From Peribacillus simplex (GTDB taxonomy: Bacteria > Bacillota > Bacilli > Bacillales > DSM-1321), in NCBI RefSeq assembly GCF_030123325.1, contig NZ_CP126106.1:5463001-5527000 (forward strand): a stretch of DNA of 64,000 nucleotides, in the 5' to 3' direction. This document shows, piece after piece, positions 1-8,603 of this stretch. The position numbers and the translations under genes are program-made. Each line of letters starts with the position of its first letter. Position 1 is the stretch's first letter. A model generated the notes under the pieces. The model saw only the letters and a list, made by a program, of their open reading frames with translations. It made no database searches and was not told the DNA's origin.

Positions 1-214
1 CATCGGCTACATATTCCTTCAGGAATTCATCAAGCTTTTGTTTTTCCAAGAGACTCATGGCATCCCTGAAAGAGCCCACGCCGGGAAGAATGATCCCATT
101 CGACTTTGAAAGTTCTTTTGGGTCATCGGAAATGAAAGAATCGGCACCAAGGCGCTCCAGCCCTTTACTTACGGAAAATAAATTCCCCATGCCATAATCG
201 ACGATCCCGATCAT
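1..214 (-). CDS. hisH: Imidazole glycerol phosphate synthase subunit HisH (partial)
   Basis: Glutaminase subunit of the HisF/HisH complex, which supplies ammonia for imidazole ring closure in histidine synthesis. Only the first 71 codons are in the window; the rest runs off the left edge. The visible N-terminus starts MIGIVDYGMGNLFS, typical of class I amidotransferases of this family, and carries the PGVGSF oxyanion-region motif near residues 44-49. The catalytic Cys and His-Glu would lie outside the window. The ATG follows the hisB stop codon with no gap, so the two are probably translationally coupled. It is the last visible gene of the minus-strand his operon. Confidence 0.93.
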   Translation of the reverse strand, partial: MIGIVDYGMGNLFSVSKGLERLGADSFISDDPKELSKSNGIILPGVGSFRDAMSLLEKQKLDEFLKEYVAD

Positions 215-802
215 TTACAACATTCCTTTCGTCGAAGGGATGCCTTTGACACGCGGATCGATGGTCGTAGCTTCATCCAACGCTCGTCCAAGCGCTTTGA
301 ATATCGCTTCGATCATATGGTGTGTGTTGTGTCCGTAATGAACGACTACATGCAGGTTCATCCTGGCTTCAAGAGCGAATTTCCAAAGAAACTCGTGCAC
401 CAGTTCAGTATCGAAAGTACCGACCTTTTGCGAAGGAAACTCAGCCCGGAACTCCAGGTGCGGACGATTGCTTAAATCGATGACAACCTGGGCGAGTGCT
501 TCATCCATAGGTACGAAAGCATTTCCGTAACGCTTTATCCCGCGCTTGTCTCCAAGGGCTTCCAATAACGTCTGCCCCAAGCAAATGCCAATATCTTCAG
601 TTGTATGATGATCGTCCACGTCTGTATCCCCGTTTGCTTCTACAGTCAAATCAAACTTCCCGTGTTTCGTGAACAAATCCAGCATATGCGTCATAAACGG
701 AACGCCCGTCTTAATGGAGGAATTACCTTCCCCATCCACACCAAACTTCAAACTTATTTCCGTTTCATTCGTCTTTCGCTCCACACTAGCAAAACGTTCC
801 AT
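215..802 (-). CDS. hisB: Imidazoleglycerol-phosphate dehydratase
   Basis: Manganese-dependent dehydratase making imidazole-acetol phosphate from imidazole glycerol phosphate. At 195 residues it has the usual length of single-function bacterial HisB. The two metal-binding repeats are visible: DDHHTTED (His65, His66, Glu69) and HNTHHMIE (His161, His162, Glu165). The frame is open 19 codons further upstream, but the ATG at 802 has an AGGAGG-type ribosome site seven bases before it and gives the family length, so I use it. It lies between hisD and hisH in the his operon. Confidence 0.96.
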   Translation of the reverse strand: MERFASVERKTNETEISLKFGVDGEGNSSIKTGVPFMTHMLDLFTKHGKFDLTVEANGDTDVDDHHTTEDIGICLGQTLLEALGDKRGIKRYGNAFVPMDEALAQVVIDLSNRPHLEFRAEFPSQKVGTFDTELVHEFLWKFALEARMNLHVVVHYGHNTHHMIEAIFKALGRALDEATTIDPRVKGIPSTKGML

Positions 803-881
803 TACAACTCCTCCTAAACGGGGTATGACCCCTTTTCCCAAGATGTAAAAGCATGTCAAAATTCTTTATATCAGATTGCAC

Positions 882-2180
882 TTATTTTAATAATTCAGGA
901 CTTTTTCCGGATTCATTCACAGCACGTGATTCAATGGCACGTGCATGAGCCTCGAGTCCTTCCATCCGGGCAAATGCTGCGATTTTTTCTGCATTTTTGC
1001 GGAAGGCCGTTTCACTATACATGATGATGCTCGATTTCTTTTGGAAATCATCCACATTCAGCGGACTGGAAAAACGGGCGGTTCCATTGGTAGGCAACAC
1101 ATGATTGGGACCTGCAAAGTAATCCCCGACGGGCTCCGAACTAAAGCGGCCAATGAAGATTGCCCCGGCATGGCGAATTTTAGCCATGATTTCAAGTCCA
1201 TCCTTGGCCACAATTTCCAAATGTTCCGGTGCAAGTTCATTAATCGCTTCAACCGCTTCTGCCATATTCCCGCATACAACGATCCGTCCGTAATCCCTTA
1301 TGGATGCTGCAGCAATATCATGGCGTGGAAGTAACGCCACCTGCTTGGTCACTTCTGCTGCCACTTCCTCTGCCAGAGACGTTGACGTCGTCACCAAAAC
1401 ACTGCATGCTCGGGCATCATGCTCCGCCTGTGATAGCAAGTCTGCCGCAACTTCTGCAGCGATGGCCGATTCGTCCGCCAATATCGCTATTTCACTTGGA
1501 CCTGCTATCATATCAATGGCAACATCCCCGAAAACTTCGCGCTTCGCTAACGCCACATAAATATTTCCCGGACCCACTATTTTATCCACTTTCTTAATTG
1601 TTTCCGTCCCATAAGCGAGAGCAGCTATAGCCTGGGCCCCGCCAACTTTATAGATTTCCTTAACCCCGGCAATTTTGGCAGCTGCCAAAACCGCTGGCGA
1701 TAATTTCCCATCTTTTCCTGGAGGGGAAACCATGACGATCCGTTCCACCCCCGCGGCCTTCGCAGGCAACACATTCATCAATACTGACGAAGGATATGCC
1801 GCTGTGCCACCAGGTACATAAACACCTACAGCATCAAGCGGTGTCAATTTTTGTCCTAGCATCGTTCCTGTATCATCAGTCGTAAACCATGAATTTCGAA
1901 TTTGTTTCTCGTGAAACATTCGAATATTATTTGCAGCTTCTTGAATAATATCAAGCTGCTCAGCAGTCAAGGCCGCCGTCGCTTCTTCCAATTCCTGTTC
2001 CGATACAAGTAATTCCCCTGGACTGACACCATCGAAACGTTCGGTATAGGTATGTAAAGCGGCGTTTCCGCTTTTCCTGACATCATAAATAATATCCTGA
2101 ACCGCTTTTCTTTGGTCGGCAGTACCTGCCTCAACCGAGCGTTTCAGTGAAATCCCTTCAGCAAACCGTTCTATTTTCAT
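882..2180 (-). CDS. hisD: Histidinol dehydrogenase
   Basis: Zinc enzyme catalysing the last two NAD-dependent oxidations from histidinol to histidine. The 432-residue protein has the family hallmarks: a GPGNIYVALAK segment, the IAGPSEI motif, and LLSQAEHD, which supplies zinc-binding Gln and His. Near the C-terminus the GDYFAGPNHVLPT stretch is also typical. The start has GAGGTGAAGGT directly upstream. It follows hisG after 26 bases and precedes hisB after 79 bases, all on the minus strand, so one transcript is likely. Confidence 0.97.
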   Translation of the reverse strand: MKIERFAEGISLKRSVEAGTADQRKAVQDIIYDVRKSGNAALHTYTERFDGVSPGELLVSEQELEEATAALTAEQLDIIQEAANNIRMFHEKQIRNSWFTTDDTGTMLGQKLTPLDAVGVYVPGGTAAYPSSVLMNVLPAKAAGVERIVMVSPPGKDGKLSPAVLAAAKIAGVKEIYKVGGAQAIAALAYGTETIKKVDKIVGPGNIYVALAKREVFGDVAIDMIAGPSEIAILADESAIAAEVAADLLSQAEHDARACSVLVTTSTSLAEEVAAEVTKQVALLPRHDIAAASIRDYGRIVVCGNMAEAVEAINELAPEHLEIVAKDGLEIMAKIRHAGAIFIGRFSSEPVGDYFAGPNHVLPTNGTARFSSPLNVDDFQKKSSIIMYSETAFRKNAEKIAAFARMEGLEAHARAIESRAVNESGKSPELLK

Positions 2181-2206
2181 ACCTTCACCTCATTAGCGAT
2201 TCTTTA

Positions 2207-2836
2207 CTATTCAATAATTTCTGCTAGCCGTTCCACGATTTCGGTAATCCTTGCTTCTTTAATTCGATAGCTGACAGGGTTTGCTACCAGCCTCGAAGTC
2301 ACATTGGCGATTTTTGCATATTCCACAAGCCCGTTTTCCTTCAATGTCCGCCCCGTTGAAACGATATCGACGATTCGTTCAGCTAAACCGATTAACGGTG
2401 CTAACTCAATAGACCCATTCAACTTTATAATCTCGACTTGCTCCCCCTGCTCGCGAAAATAACTGGAAGCAACGTTCGGGTATTTACTCGCTATTTTGGG
2501 GGCGATGTCACTTATTTTCGTACCAGGCAATCCAGCTACTGCCAAGTAGCAGGCACTGATTTTCAAATCAAGTAACTCATAGACATCACGTTCTTCTTCC
2601 AACATGACATCCTTCCCTGCAATGCCAATGTCAGCGACGCCGTGTTCCACATATGTTACGACATCCATCGGTTTTGCTAAAATGAACCGCAGATTCTCCT
2701 CTTCCACTTCAAGGATCAATTTCCGGGAATCATCAAACTCGGGAGGGAGACGAAAACCGGCCCTTCTTAACAGCTCTGCCGCTTCTTCAAATATTCTCCC
2801 TTTCGGCATGGCAATCGTTAAAAAGCTATTATTCAT
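2207..2836 (-). CDS. hisG: ATP phosphoribosyltransferase catalytic subunit (short form)
   Basis: First enzyme of histidine synthesis, joining ATP and PRPP. At 209 residues this is the short HisG type, which needs the regulatory partner HisZ; hisZ is immediately upstream. Visible family segments include AMPKGRIFEEA at the N-terminus, GIAGKDVMLEE, and the PRPP-binding loop DIVSTGRTLKENGL. Three in-frame ATGs occur within seven codons. The third (2836) is best spaced from a GGGGGG-A purine run, and it overlaps the hisZ stop by 8 bases, suggesting coupling. The longer forms starting at 2854 or 2845 cannot be excluded. Confidence 0.96.
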   Translation of the reverse strand: MNNSFLTIAMPKGRIFEEAAELLRRAGFRLPPEFDDSRKLILEVEEENLRFILAKPMDVVTYVEHGVADIGIAGKDVMLEEERDVYELLDLKISACYLAVAGLPGTKISDIAPKIASKYPNVASSYFREQGEQVEIIKLNGSIELAPLIGLAERIVDIVSTGRTLKENGLVEYAKIANVTSRLVANPVSYRIKEARITEIVERLAEIIE

Positions 2837-4013
2837 CTTTTCCATTCCCCCCATTCCCTACGAATAAATGAACTTCAGAAAATGTCCGTGTAAAAGCATC
2901 GACATTTTGGACGACCGTAATATCTTGAATCGTTACCAATTTCCCTTCGGAGCGTTTTTTTCTTGCAAATTGAATTGCTTCCAATCTCCGTTCGGGACTG
3001 AATAAAATGCATTCTGGCGCGACAGGCTGGATCGGCTCCCCAAGAGCTTCTGCAAGACGATCCACCCGGATTGCAAAACCTGTGGCCGAAGCATTCCAGC
3101 CGAACTTCGCAAGCAGATTATCATACCGGCCGCCATTGCCGATTGGCGAACCCACTTGCCCGGCATACACCTCAAATAAAGTTCCCGTGTAATAACTCAT
3201 ATGACTGACCAATGTCAAGTCGAAGCTCACATATTGTTCAACGTCAAATTCTTTCAGCTGCGCAGACAATCCCTTCAGTTCAGCCAAAGAATCTTGCCCT
3301 TTATTATTTTCCACCAACCCTAGCGCCTTGCTCAGGGTTCCTTCACTGCCCCTTAATGAGGTAAATTCGATAAGCCGTTGTTTATCAATTGATGAAAGCG
3401 GCAGTGATTTAACATGCTCGCGATAACCGACATAATTTTTTTCGTACAAAAACTTCCTTAATATAGAGGCTCTTTCCTCCGTACCTAGAATGCTTAAGAA
3501 AAATTCTTGCAGAAATCCGATATGTCCAATGGAAATCTTAAATTCCTGGAGCCCTGCAGCCTTTAGTGCATCCGCAAGCAGGGCAATCATTTCAGCATCG
3601 GCACTTATAGACTTATTTCCGATACATTCGATGCCAATCTGTTCGAATTCTGCCGGCCTGCCTCCTTCACGCTGCTGTGCGCGGTATACATTCGCGGAAT
3701 AGGCCAGGCGAAGCGGAATTTGCTGTTTTAGCAGTTTGGATGCTGCGACCCGTGCAATGGGAGCTGTCATCTCGGGACGGAGTACGAGCGTATGCCCCTG
3801 GGAATCAAGAAGTTTAAACAACTGTTGATCCAAGATTGCCGAAGCATCGCCAATTGTTTCATAATATTCCAAAGCAGGCGTTTCAATAAATTGATAGCCC
3901 CACTTCTTGATTTCATCACTCATTTTATTTCTTGCCGATACTTTCGTTTCATACAGCACCGGCAATGTATCTCTCATGCCTAACGGTTTTTCAAACATAA
4001 ATGGCTTTGTCAC
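2829..4013 (-). CDS. hisZ: ATP phosphoribosyltransferase regulatory subunit
   Basis: Histidyl-tRNA synthetase-like protein without tRNA charging role; it forms a hetero-octamer with short HisG and mediates histidine feedback. At 394 residues it has the usual length. Class II synthetase-like motifs are visible, for example the motif-2-like LRPEMTAPIARVAA, RPAEFEQIGIECIG, and a motif-3-like GGRYDNLLAKFG. Translation probably begins at a GTG (4013) nine bases after AAAGGA; an ATG five codons later is possible. It is the first gene of the his operon. I find no T-box specifier or antiterminator sequence in its leader. Confidence 0.95.
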   Translation of the reverse strand: MTKPFMFEKPLGMRDTLPVLYETKVSARNKMSDEIKKWGYQFIETPALEYYETIGDASAILDQQLFKLLDSQGHTLVLRPEMTAPIARVAASKLLKQQIPLRLAYSANVYRAQQREGGRPAEFEQIGIECIGNKSISADAEMIALLADALKAAGLQEFKISIGHIGFLQEFFLSILGTEERASILRKFLYEKNYVGYREHVKSLPLSSIDKQRLIEFTSLRGSEGTLSKALGLVENNKGQDSLAELKGLSAQLKEFDVEQYVSFDLTLVSHMSYYTGTLFEVYAGQVGSPIGNGGRYDNLLAKFGWNASATGFAIRVDRLAEALGEPIQPVAPECILFSPERRLEAIQFARKKRSEGKLVTIQDITVVQNVDAFTRTFSEVHLFVGNGGNGKDE

Positions 4014-4503
4014 GACTGCACATCCTTTGGAAATTTTGATTACTATCTATATCCAATCGGTCCGCCTATAGGCAAAAACCGATACACCCATTCCTAATTA
4101 TGTTTATCCTTTATCTTTCCAAGGTTTCACGCTTAAATCCAAATTTCGGATAACATATAAAAATAGTAACAAATAAACTGACATAATAATATAAATAATC
4201 ACAATAATCGATCAATACACTTTAGTTCGCTAATATGGTAGTAGGTTGAAGTTATTAATAGTTTACCCCTGCCCCCACCTTACGTCAAGGGAAATATGCC
4301 TAATCTCATTACTTCAATACCATGGCGGTCTTGGATATTCTTCATGATCGGTTAAAGTCCAAACGGAAGGAGTTGTACCTTTCCACCCGAATATTCCTTC
4401 CTATTTTTAGCCATTCACCGTTATTAATGTATACCTTTTGGTTTAGCTGTTTTATAATGTTTAGGAGTTTGGTAATATTAGAAAATTTTAGGGGGATATG
4501 GGA
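4014..4503. other. Intergenic region between divergent hisZ and surface-protein gene
   Basis: AT-rich spacer of 490 bp holding the divergent promoters. A possible minus-strand promoter for hisZ is TTGATC (4210-4215) and TATATT (4188-4193) with a 16-base spacer. A plus-strand TATAAT at 4453-4458 could serve the surface-protein operon, but its -35 is weak. A 61-codon frame at 4322-4507 has no ribosome site and overlaps the next gene, so I do not call it. No hairpin-type leader was recognised. Confidence 0.5.
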
Positions 4504-5562
4504 ATGAAGAAATATTTTTCGTTTTTTTTGGCATTTATCGTTCTTTTTTCACTGGGTTTAAGCGGAACGAAGGGTTTTGCGGCAACTAAGATCAACCAGG
4601 ATGAGCTTAATGCATACCTTTCTGAAGTTAGAATGACGCAAGAAGAATTGGAAGAGTATTTATCCTATTACGACTTATCATTGAATGAACTGAAATCGGT
4701 AGAAGAGTTGCGTGATACATTGGGACCGGCCGTCACACCTGAGACCATCCAGAATCTACTTAAACAATATGAAATGACAGAAGCTGAACTTACGGAATTA
4801 TTAATAGAATACGGCGAACTGGAAGAGGGGGATTCGATCATCGATACCTTCCATTTCATTTACGATATTGAGGATATCATCGATTTAGAAATGGATTATG
4901 ATGAGGAAGAGATGGAATATGATGACGAAGAGATCATCGATTTAATGGATGGTCTCTTTACTGAGATCGGCCTTACTGACGAAGAGCTCGATAGATTCAT
5001 GAACCACCTTTTGCCTATCGTCGAAGACCCTTCTTTTGAAGCTCGTTTAATGGCGATCTCCGATAGGATGGATCAACTCGAGGATTTTGAAACAATTGAT
5101 GAATTATCTGCAGAACAAGTGGCAGAATTGCTTTCTATATATAAGGATCTTCAAAGCTTGCTGCAAATTCAATTCAAATTCGCCTTAATTCAGGATGGTG
5201 TCACGACAAACCTATCCCTTGAGGCTTTATTCCAACTTAAGGAATTGACGAATGCCAGTTTACTAGTTTCCATTTATGATTTAAACGGCAATTTTTTGCT
5301 CGATTTTACATTGACAGGTGAAATGATCGGTTCCGATTTAGTGAAGGAAACCGGTAATGACATTAAACAATCCACTGAGGTCATTTCTAAAGTGGTTGAG
5401 GTAAAAAAGGAAAAGAAAAAACCCACAAAACCTGATCATAAAACGGAAAAAGGCGGAGTGCTTCCTAAAACGGCTGGTAATTACTTATTCGGCGCTTTAA
5501 TCGGTTTAGCGTTAATGGTTATCGCTTTCGGATTAATCAGAAAAGCGAGACTCACTAATTAA
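4504..5562 (+). CDS. Acidic cell-surface protein with LPKTA sorting signal
   Basis: Predicted secreted, wall-anchored protein of 352 residues. A signal peptide (MKKYFSFFLAFIVLFSLGLS..., ending near FAATK) starts it. The body is very acidic, with runs of Asp and Glu around residues 115-150 and several short helical repeats beginning with (T/S)xEEL-type motifs. A basic Lys-rich stretch precedes LPKTA at 320-324, then a hydrophobic segment and a short positive tail (RKARLTN). This layout matches the family I know as processed acidic surface proteins with LPXTA signals, which are paired with class D sortases. The start at the second ATG is chosen because its GGGGGA site is properly spaced. Exact function is unknown. 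Confidence 0.85.
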   Translation: MKKYFSFFLAFIVLFSLGLSGTKGFAATKINQDELNAYLSEVRMTQEELEEYLSYYDLSLNELKSVEELRDTLGPAVTPETIQNLLKQYEMTEAELTELLIEYGELEEGDSIIDTFHFIYDIEDIIDLEMDYDEEEMEYDDEEIIDLMDGLFTEIGLTDEELDRFMNHLLPIVEDPSFEARLMAISDRMDQLEDFETIDELSAEQVAELLSIYKDLQSLLQIQFKFALIQDGVTTNLSLEALFQLKELTNASLLVSIYDLNGNFLLDFTLTGEMIGSDLVKETGNDIKQSTEVISKVVEVKKEKKKPTKPDHKTEKGGVLPKTAGNYLFGALIGLALMVIAFGLIRKARLTN

Positions 5563-5563
5563 G

Positions 5564-6205
5564 ATGAGCAAAAATAGGCAATCCAGGCATAAGAAAAAAA
5601 CGTTACTTATCACTGCTGTCTGCATTTTAACCTTAGGTTTTTATTTTACAACGACAAATGCCTATACGCTGTTAAAAGGCTATGCCCTATATAAATGGAA
5701 TAAATCTGACACAACGGAAGCGACGGCTAAGCTACCCGAACCGAAGCCTAAAGCTGATATTCCCGATGGGCTTGAACTATATGAAGAACGACCGGAGACA
5801 GGTGATTTGATGGGTGAGCTTTATATTCCGAAAATCGAGGCAACACTCCCAATTTATCACGGAACGGACGAAGATGAACTCGAAAAGGGCGTCGGCCATT
5901 ATGCGGGGTCCGTCCTCCCCGGTGAAAAGGATAATTCCGTTTTATCCGGTCACCGAGATACAATTTTCAGAGATCTAGGTGATGTCGGCGAGGGTGACTT
6001 GCTGATTGCCAAGACAGAAGCCGGTACGTTTACATATAAAGTGAGGAAGGTTCGTATCGTCGATGCAGATGACCGTACCGTGATCGTTCCCAAGCCTAAA
6101 GCCACACTTACAGTAACAACCTGCTATCCTTTTTCATATATTGGCAGTGCACCGGAACGATACGTATTGGTTGCCGATTTATTGAAATCGGAGCTAGGTA
6201 AATGA
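5564..6205 (+). CDS. Class D sortase
   Basis: Membrane-anchored transpeptidase of 213 residues, predicted to cut the LPKTA signal of the protein encoded one base upstream and attach it to the cell wall. An N-terminal membrane segment (about residues 13-30) is followed by a linker rich in Pro and Lys. The sortase core has MGELYIPKI, the catalytic His130 in LSGHRD, Cys187 in TLTVTTCYPF, and Arg199 in APERYVL. Its own ribosome site is poor, so translation is probably coupled to the upstream gene. Class D enzymes of Bacillus are known to accept LPNTA-like signals, which fits the substrate here. Confidence 0.9.
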   Translation: MSKNRQSRHKKKTLLITAVCILTLGFYFTTTNAYTLLKGYALYKWNKSDTTEATAKLPEPKPKADIPDGLELYEERPETGDLMGELYIPKIEATLPIYHGTDEDELEKGVGHYAGSVLPGEKDNSVLSGHRDTIFRDLGDVGEGDLLIAKTEAGTFTYKVRKVRIVDADDRTVIVPKPKATLTVTTCYPFSYIGSAPERYVLVADLLKSELGK

Positions 6206-6211
6206 GATGCA

Positions 6212-6240
6212 GGGCTGAAGTTGTTCAGCCCCCTTTCATA
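6212..6240 (+). terminator. Likely rho-independent terminator of the sortase operon
   Basis: GGGCTGAA (6212-6219) pairs with TTCAGCCC (6224-6231) around a GTTG loop, followed by a mixed CCCTTTCAT tract. The stem is good; the T-run is modest. Confidence 0.6.
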
Positions 6241-6274
6241 AATCTTCAATAGATGATAGGAGGACAAACTCAAC

Positions 6275-6511
6275 ATGGAAAAACAGGCACAGCAAAGGTT
6301 TTTTCAAATTTTAAAAGAAACGTATGAAGCAACGGTGAACCAGGAAAATGTATCAATCAACGAAGTGATGGAGCATCTTAAGAATGAACTGACTCCGTTA
6401 TACCCAAAATGCCATTTAAAAGGACTTGCCGCATATATGGGCAAGTCCTTTTTTTCATTCATAGGGAAGTTTGCTGCTCTCTCTCAAGCATTTCCTCTTT
6501 GGTATATATGA
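6275..6511 (+). CDS. Small hypothetical protein, 3' end running through a terminator
   Basis: A 78-codon frame with an excellent AGGAGG site upstream of ATG 6275. The first 45 residues look like a real amphipathic, charged small protein (MEKQAQQRFFQILKETYEA...). After that the frame runs through the terminator hairpin at 6418-6456 and overlaps the end of the convergent yvoF gene by 53 bases, giving an unlikely aromatic tail. Either the gene ends this way or a frameshift has removed its true stop near 6420. I do not recognise a family. Confidence 0.5.
   Translation: MEKQAQQRFFQILKETYEATVNQENVSINEVMEHLKNELTPLYPKCHLKGLAAYMGKSFFSFIGKFAALSQAFPLWYI
6418..6456. terminator. Bidirectional terminator between the small ORF and yvoF
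   Basis: A long stem AAAAGGACTTGCC / GGCAAGTCCTTTT with a short AT-rich loop. It is followed by seven Ts on the plus strand and by TTTTAAAT on the minus strand, so it can end both converging transcripts. Confidence 0.85.
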
Positions 6512-6977
6512 TTTTCATTGGATTTCCCCCGACGAAAGCTCCCTCCGGAACATCCTTATGGACAAGCGTCCCCGCAGAGACAATCGCCCCATTACCAATT
6601 GAAAGTCCTGGAAGAATGGTCGAATTGGCTCCAATCAATACTTCATCACCAATGACTACATCTCCTAAACGATATTCATGAATCAAATATTCATGAGCAA
6701 GAATCGTCGTATTATAGCCAATGACAGTATTCATTCCAACCGATATTTTTTCCGGAAACATCACATCCGGCATGACCATCAAGGCAAACGAAGTATGCTT
6801 TCCTACTTTCATATGTAAAAAAGTCCTGTATAGCCAATTCTTCATGCCCAGAAAAGGCGTATAACGCGCTAGCTGTATCACAACAAAATTCTTTACGACT
6901 TTCCAGAATGGAACGGTCTTATATACATGCCATAGTGAATTTGCCCCTTCAACTGGATGGCGGGACGTGCGTCTCAT
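6459..6977 (-). CDS. yvoF: Putative acetyltransferase YvoF (left-handed beta-helix)
   Basis: Member of the hexapeptide-repeat acyltransferase family, 172 residues. Imperfect hexapeptide units such as VIGYNT, VVIGDEVLIGANSTIL and SIGNGAIVSAG occupy residues 80-150 and build the left-handed beta-helix. The C-terminal GGNPMKIIY motif is typical of acetyl-CoA-dependent members. Its start overlaps the ppaX stop as ATGA, so it is translated from the same minus-strand message. This gene pairing is conserved in B. subtilis, but the acceptor substrate is not established. Confidence 0.85.
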   Translation of the reverse strand: MRRTSRHPVEGANSLWHVYKTVPFWKVVKNFVVIQLARYTPFLGMKNWLYRTFLHMKVGKHTSFALMVMPDVMFPEKISVGMNTVIGYNTTILAHEYLIHEYRLGDVVIGDEVLIGANSTILPGLSIGNGAIVSAGTLVHKDVPEGAFVGGNPMKIIYTKEEMLEREQQTSL

Positions 6978-7642
6978 TTTCTAGCCTCCGTGAGTTTTTC
7001 AACCTCAACGATATTCAATAAATCCGCCATCTGCTCAAGCATATAATCAGGGTGAAAACTTTCCAAGAATTCACGGCCTTTAATGGACCATGAGACCCCT
7101 GCCGTTTTTGTGCCTGTATTTTTACCGCCCATGATATCATGATAACTGTCGCCAATCATGATCGCTTCTTCAGGAACCGAACCGAGTTGATTTAAAGCTT
7201 TTACCAAAGGCTCTGGGTCCGGCTTCGCCTTTTCCACTTCATCCAGTGTGACCACCACTTCAAAGAATTGATCCAGTTTGCTTAAACACAGGCCCTTTTC
7301 AACGACATCACGCTTCTTTGTCGTAACGACTGCCAATTTATAACCGCTCTGCTTCAACGTTTGAACGGTTTCGAACACCCCGTCAAATTGTGTGACAAGC
7401 AAATCATGATTCCTCCAATTATGCTCCCGATAGTAAGCGATCATATCATCCACACGTTTTGGATCAATGGAGGAGAAAGTATCGACCAAAGTCGGTCCGA
7501 TAAATGGAATGATATCTTCCCGTTTGAACTTTCCAGGACAAAAGTGGTTTAAAGTTTCAGTAAAAGAGGCAATGATCAATTCATTTGTATTGATCAACGT
7601 CCCATCAAGATCAAATAATAATGTAGTTATGTTACTGTTCAT
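6974..7642 (-). CDS. ppaX: Pyrophosphatase PpaX
   Basis: HAD-family phosphatase of 222 residues. In B. subtilis PpaX hydrolyses pyrophosphate released when HprK dephosphorylates Ser46-HPr by phosphorolysis; hprK lies three genes upstream here. Motif I DLDGTLINT is near residue 9, motif II in VVTTKK, and motif III/IV in AKPDPEP and MIGDSYHDI. The frame is open 17 codons further upstream, but the ATG at 7642 has AAAGGAAG at the right distance and gives the normal length. It overlaps the end of yvoD by 11 bases and yvoF by 4. Confidence 0.92.
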   Translation of the reverse strand: MNSNITTLLFDLDGTLINTNELIIASFTETLNHFCPGKFKREDIIPFIGPTLVDTFSSIDPKRVDDMIAYYREHNWRNHDLLVTQFDGVFETVQTLKQSGYKLAVVTTKKRDVVEKGLCLSKLDQFFEVVVTLDEVEKAKPDPEPLVKALNQLGSVPEEAIMIGDSYHDIMGGKNTGTKTAGVSWSIKGREFLESFHPDYMLEQMADLLNIVEVEKLTEARK

Positions 7643-8576
7643 ATACAGCTTCCTTTCTCTGTACCCTGTCAGTCCGATTCCATATATACGCAACGGCCAT
7701 CGTTAAAACAATGGCAGTGAGTAGCCGAATAAGCAACAATGGCAAGACCGGAATCCCCAGCGGAATAAAAATCAGTGTGTCTTCTACAACAGCATGGCAG
7801 GCAACTAAAAAGATGAACGCAATCGTCATATCCTTCTTCGATACATTATCTTCTTTAGCGGCTTGGATCATTACGCCTGCCCCATATGCCAAACCGAGAG
7901 TCAGACCTGTAACGAAAGGCATGGAAGCATTCGGCTTCATCCCCAGGACCTTCATGAAGGGAGCAAGGGCTTTCGAGAAGGCTTCCAGCCATTTTAAATC
8001 TTTCATGATTTGAACCGCCACCATGAGCGGAATAACGATGACCGCCAGCTGACCGATTCCGGAAAGTGCCTGGATGACCCCATGTAAAAGGATTGCACCC
8101 GCTCCGTTAATCTCTGCAGCCTCCCCGATAGCCGCTCCTTGGGCCATTTCAGATCCGCCCTGCCAAACAAGATTGATGACGATAGCTGATAAAAGTGCAA
8201 GTCCGATCCGTACCGTTAGGATGATCCACAGCTTGACACCGGTTTTCATTGCCACACCTGACTCGATCAATAAATTATGTGAAAAAGATAGCATCATAGC
8301 GATAATAAAAACTTCTTTCACAGTCAAATCAAGTGTTAATATGCCAGCGATCGCCGCGTATAAATTCAGGAAATTCCCTAACACAAGCGGAATTGCCGCA
8401 TCCCCTGGAAGGCCGATGAGATTCATCAAAGGCGCTATCAAGTTAATGATGAATGGCAATACAGGCGTATATTGAAGCACAGTGACGATCAAAGTGACTG
8501 GAAATATCACTTTCCCCAAAGACCAAGTTGTATTCAAGCCTGAAAGAAGTCCCTTTTTAATCGAATCTACTATCAC
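7632..8576 (-). CDS. yvoD: Nucleoside-recognition (Gate) domain membrane protein YvoD
   Basis: Integral membrane protein of 314 residues with about eight to nine hydrophobic segments and two Gate-type repeats, each with a conserved Gly-rich PL(V/M) stretch. The family is related to nucleoside transporters and to SpoVM/SpmAB-like proteins, but the transported substrate is unknown. Translation appears to start at a GTG (8576) after GGGAGAGG. The gene sits between lgt and ppaX as in B. subtilis, and its end overlaps ppaX, so it belongs to the hprK-lgt-yvoD-ppaX-yvoF operon. Confidence 0.85.
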   Translation of the reverse strand: MIVDSIKKGLLSGLNTTWSLGKVIFPVTLIVTVLQYTPVLPFIINLIAPLMNLIGLPGDAAIPLVLGNFLNLYAAIAGILTLDLTVKEVFIIAMMLSFSHNLLIESGVAMKTGVKLWIILTVRIGLALLSAIVINLVWQGGSEMAQGAAIGEAAEINGAGAILLHGVIQALSGIGQLAVIVIPLMVAVQIMKDLKWLEAFSKALAPFMKVLGMKPNASMPFVTGLTLGLAYGAGVMIQAAKEDNVSKKDMTIAFIFLVACHAVVEDTLIFIPLGIPVLPLLLIRLLTAIVLTMAVAYIWNRTDRVQRKEAVYEQ

Positions 8577-8603
8577 TATGCCCTCTCCCTTTACACATAT
8601 TCC

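Noticed and set aside
945..1597. Several plus-strand frames over hisD, and similar antisense frames over uvrA, uvrB, katalase, secA and others
   Set aside because: They are shadows of strongly conserved genes on the other strand.
4014..4200. Possible T-box or histidine attenuator upstream of hisZ
   Set aside because: I looked for the AGGGTGGNACCGCG T-box core and a following terminator on the minus strand and saw neither.
4261..4290. CTTACGTCAAGG segment reminiscent of MerR-type operators
   Set aside because: Only one half resembles such sites, there is no second arm and no adjoining MerR gene or 19-base-spaced promoter.
4322..4507. 61-codon frame before the acidic surface protein
   Set aside because: No ribosome site, overlaps the next gene's start region, composition looks like spacer DNA.
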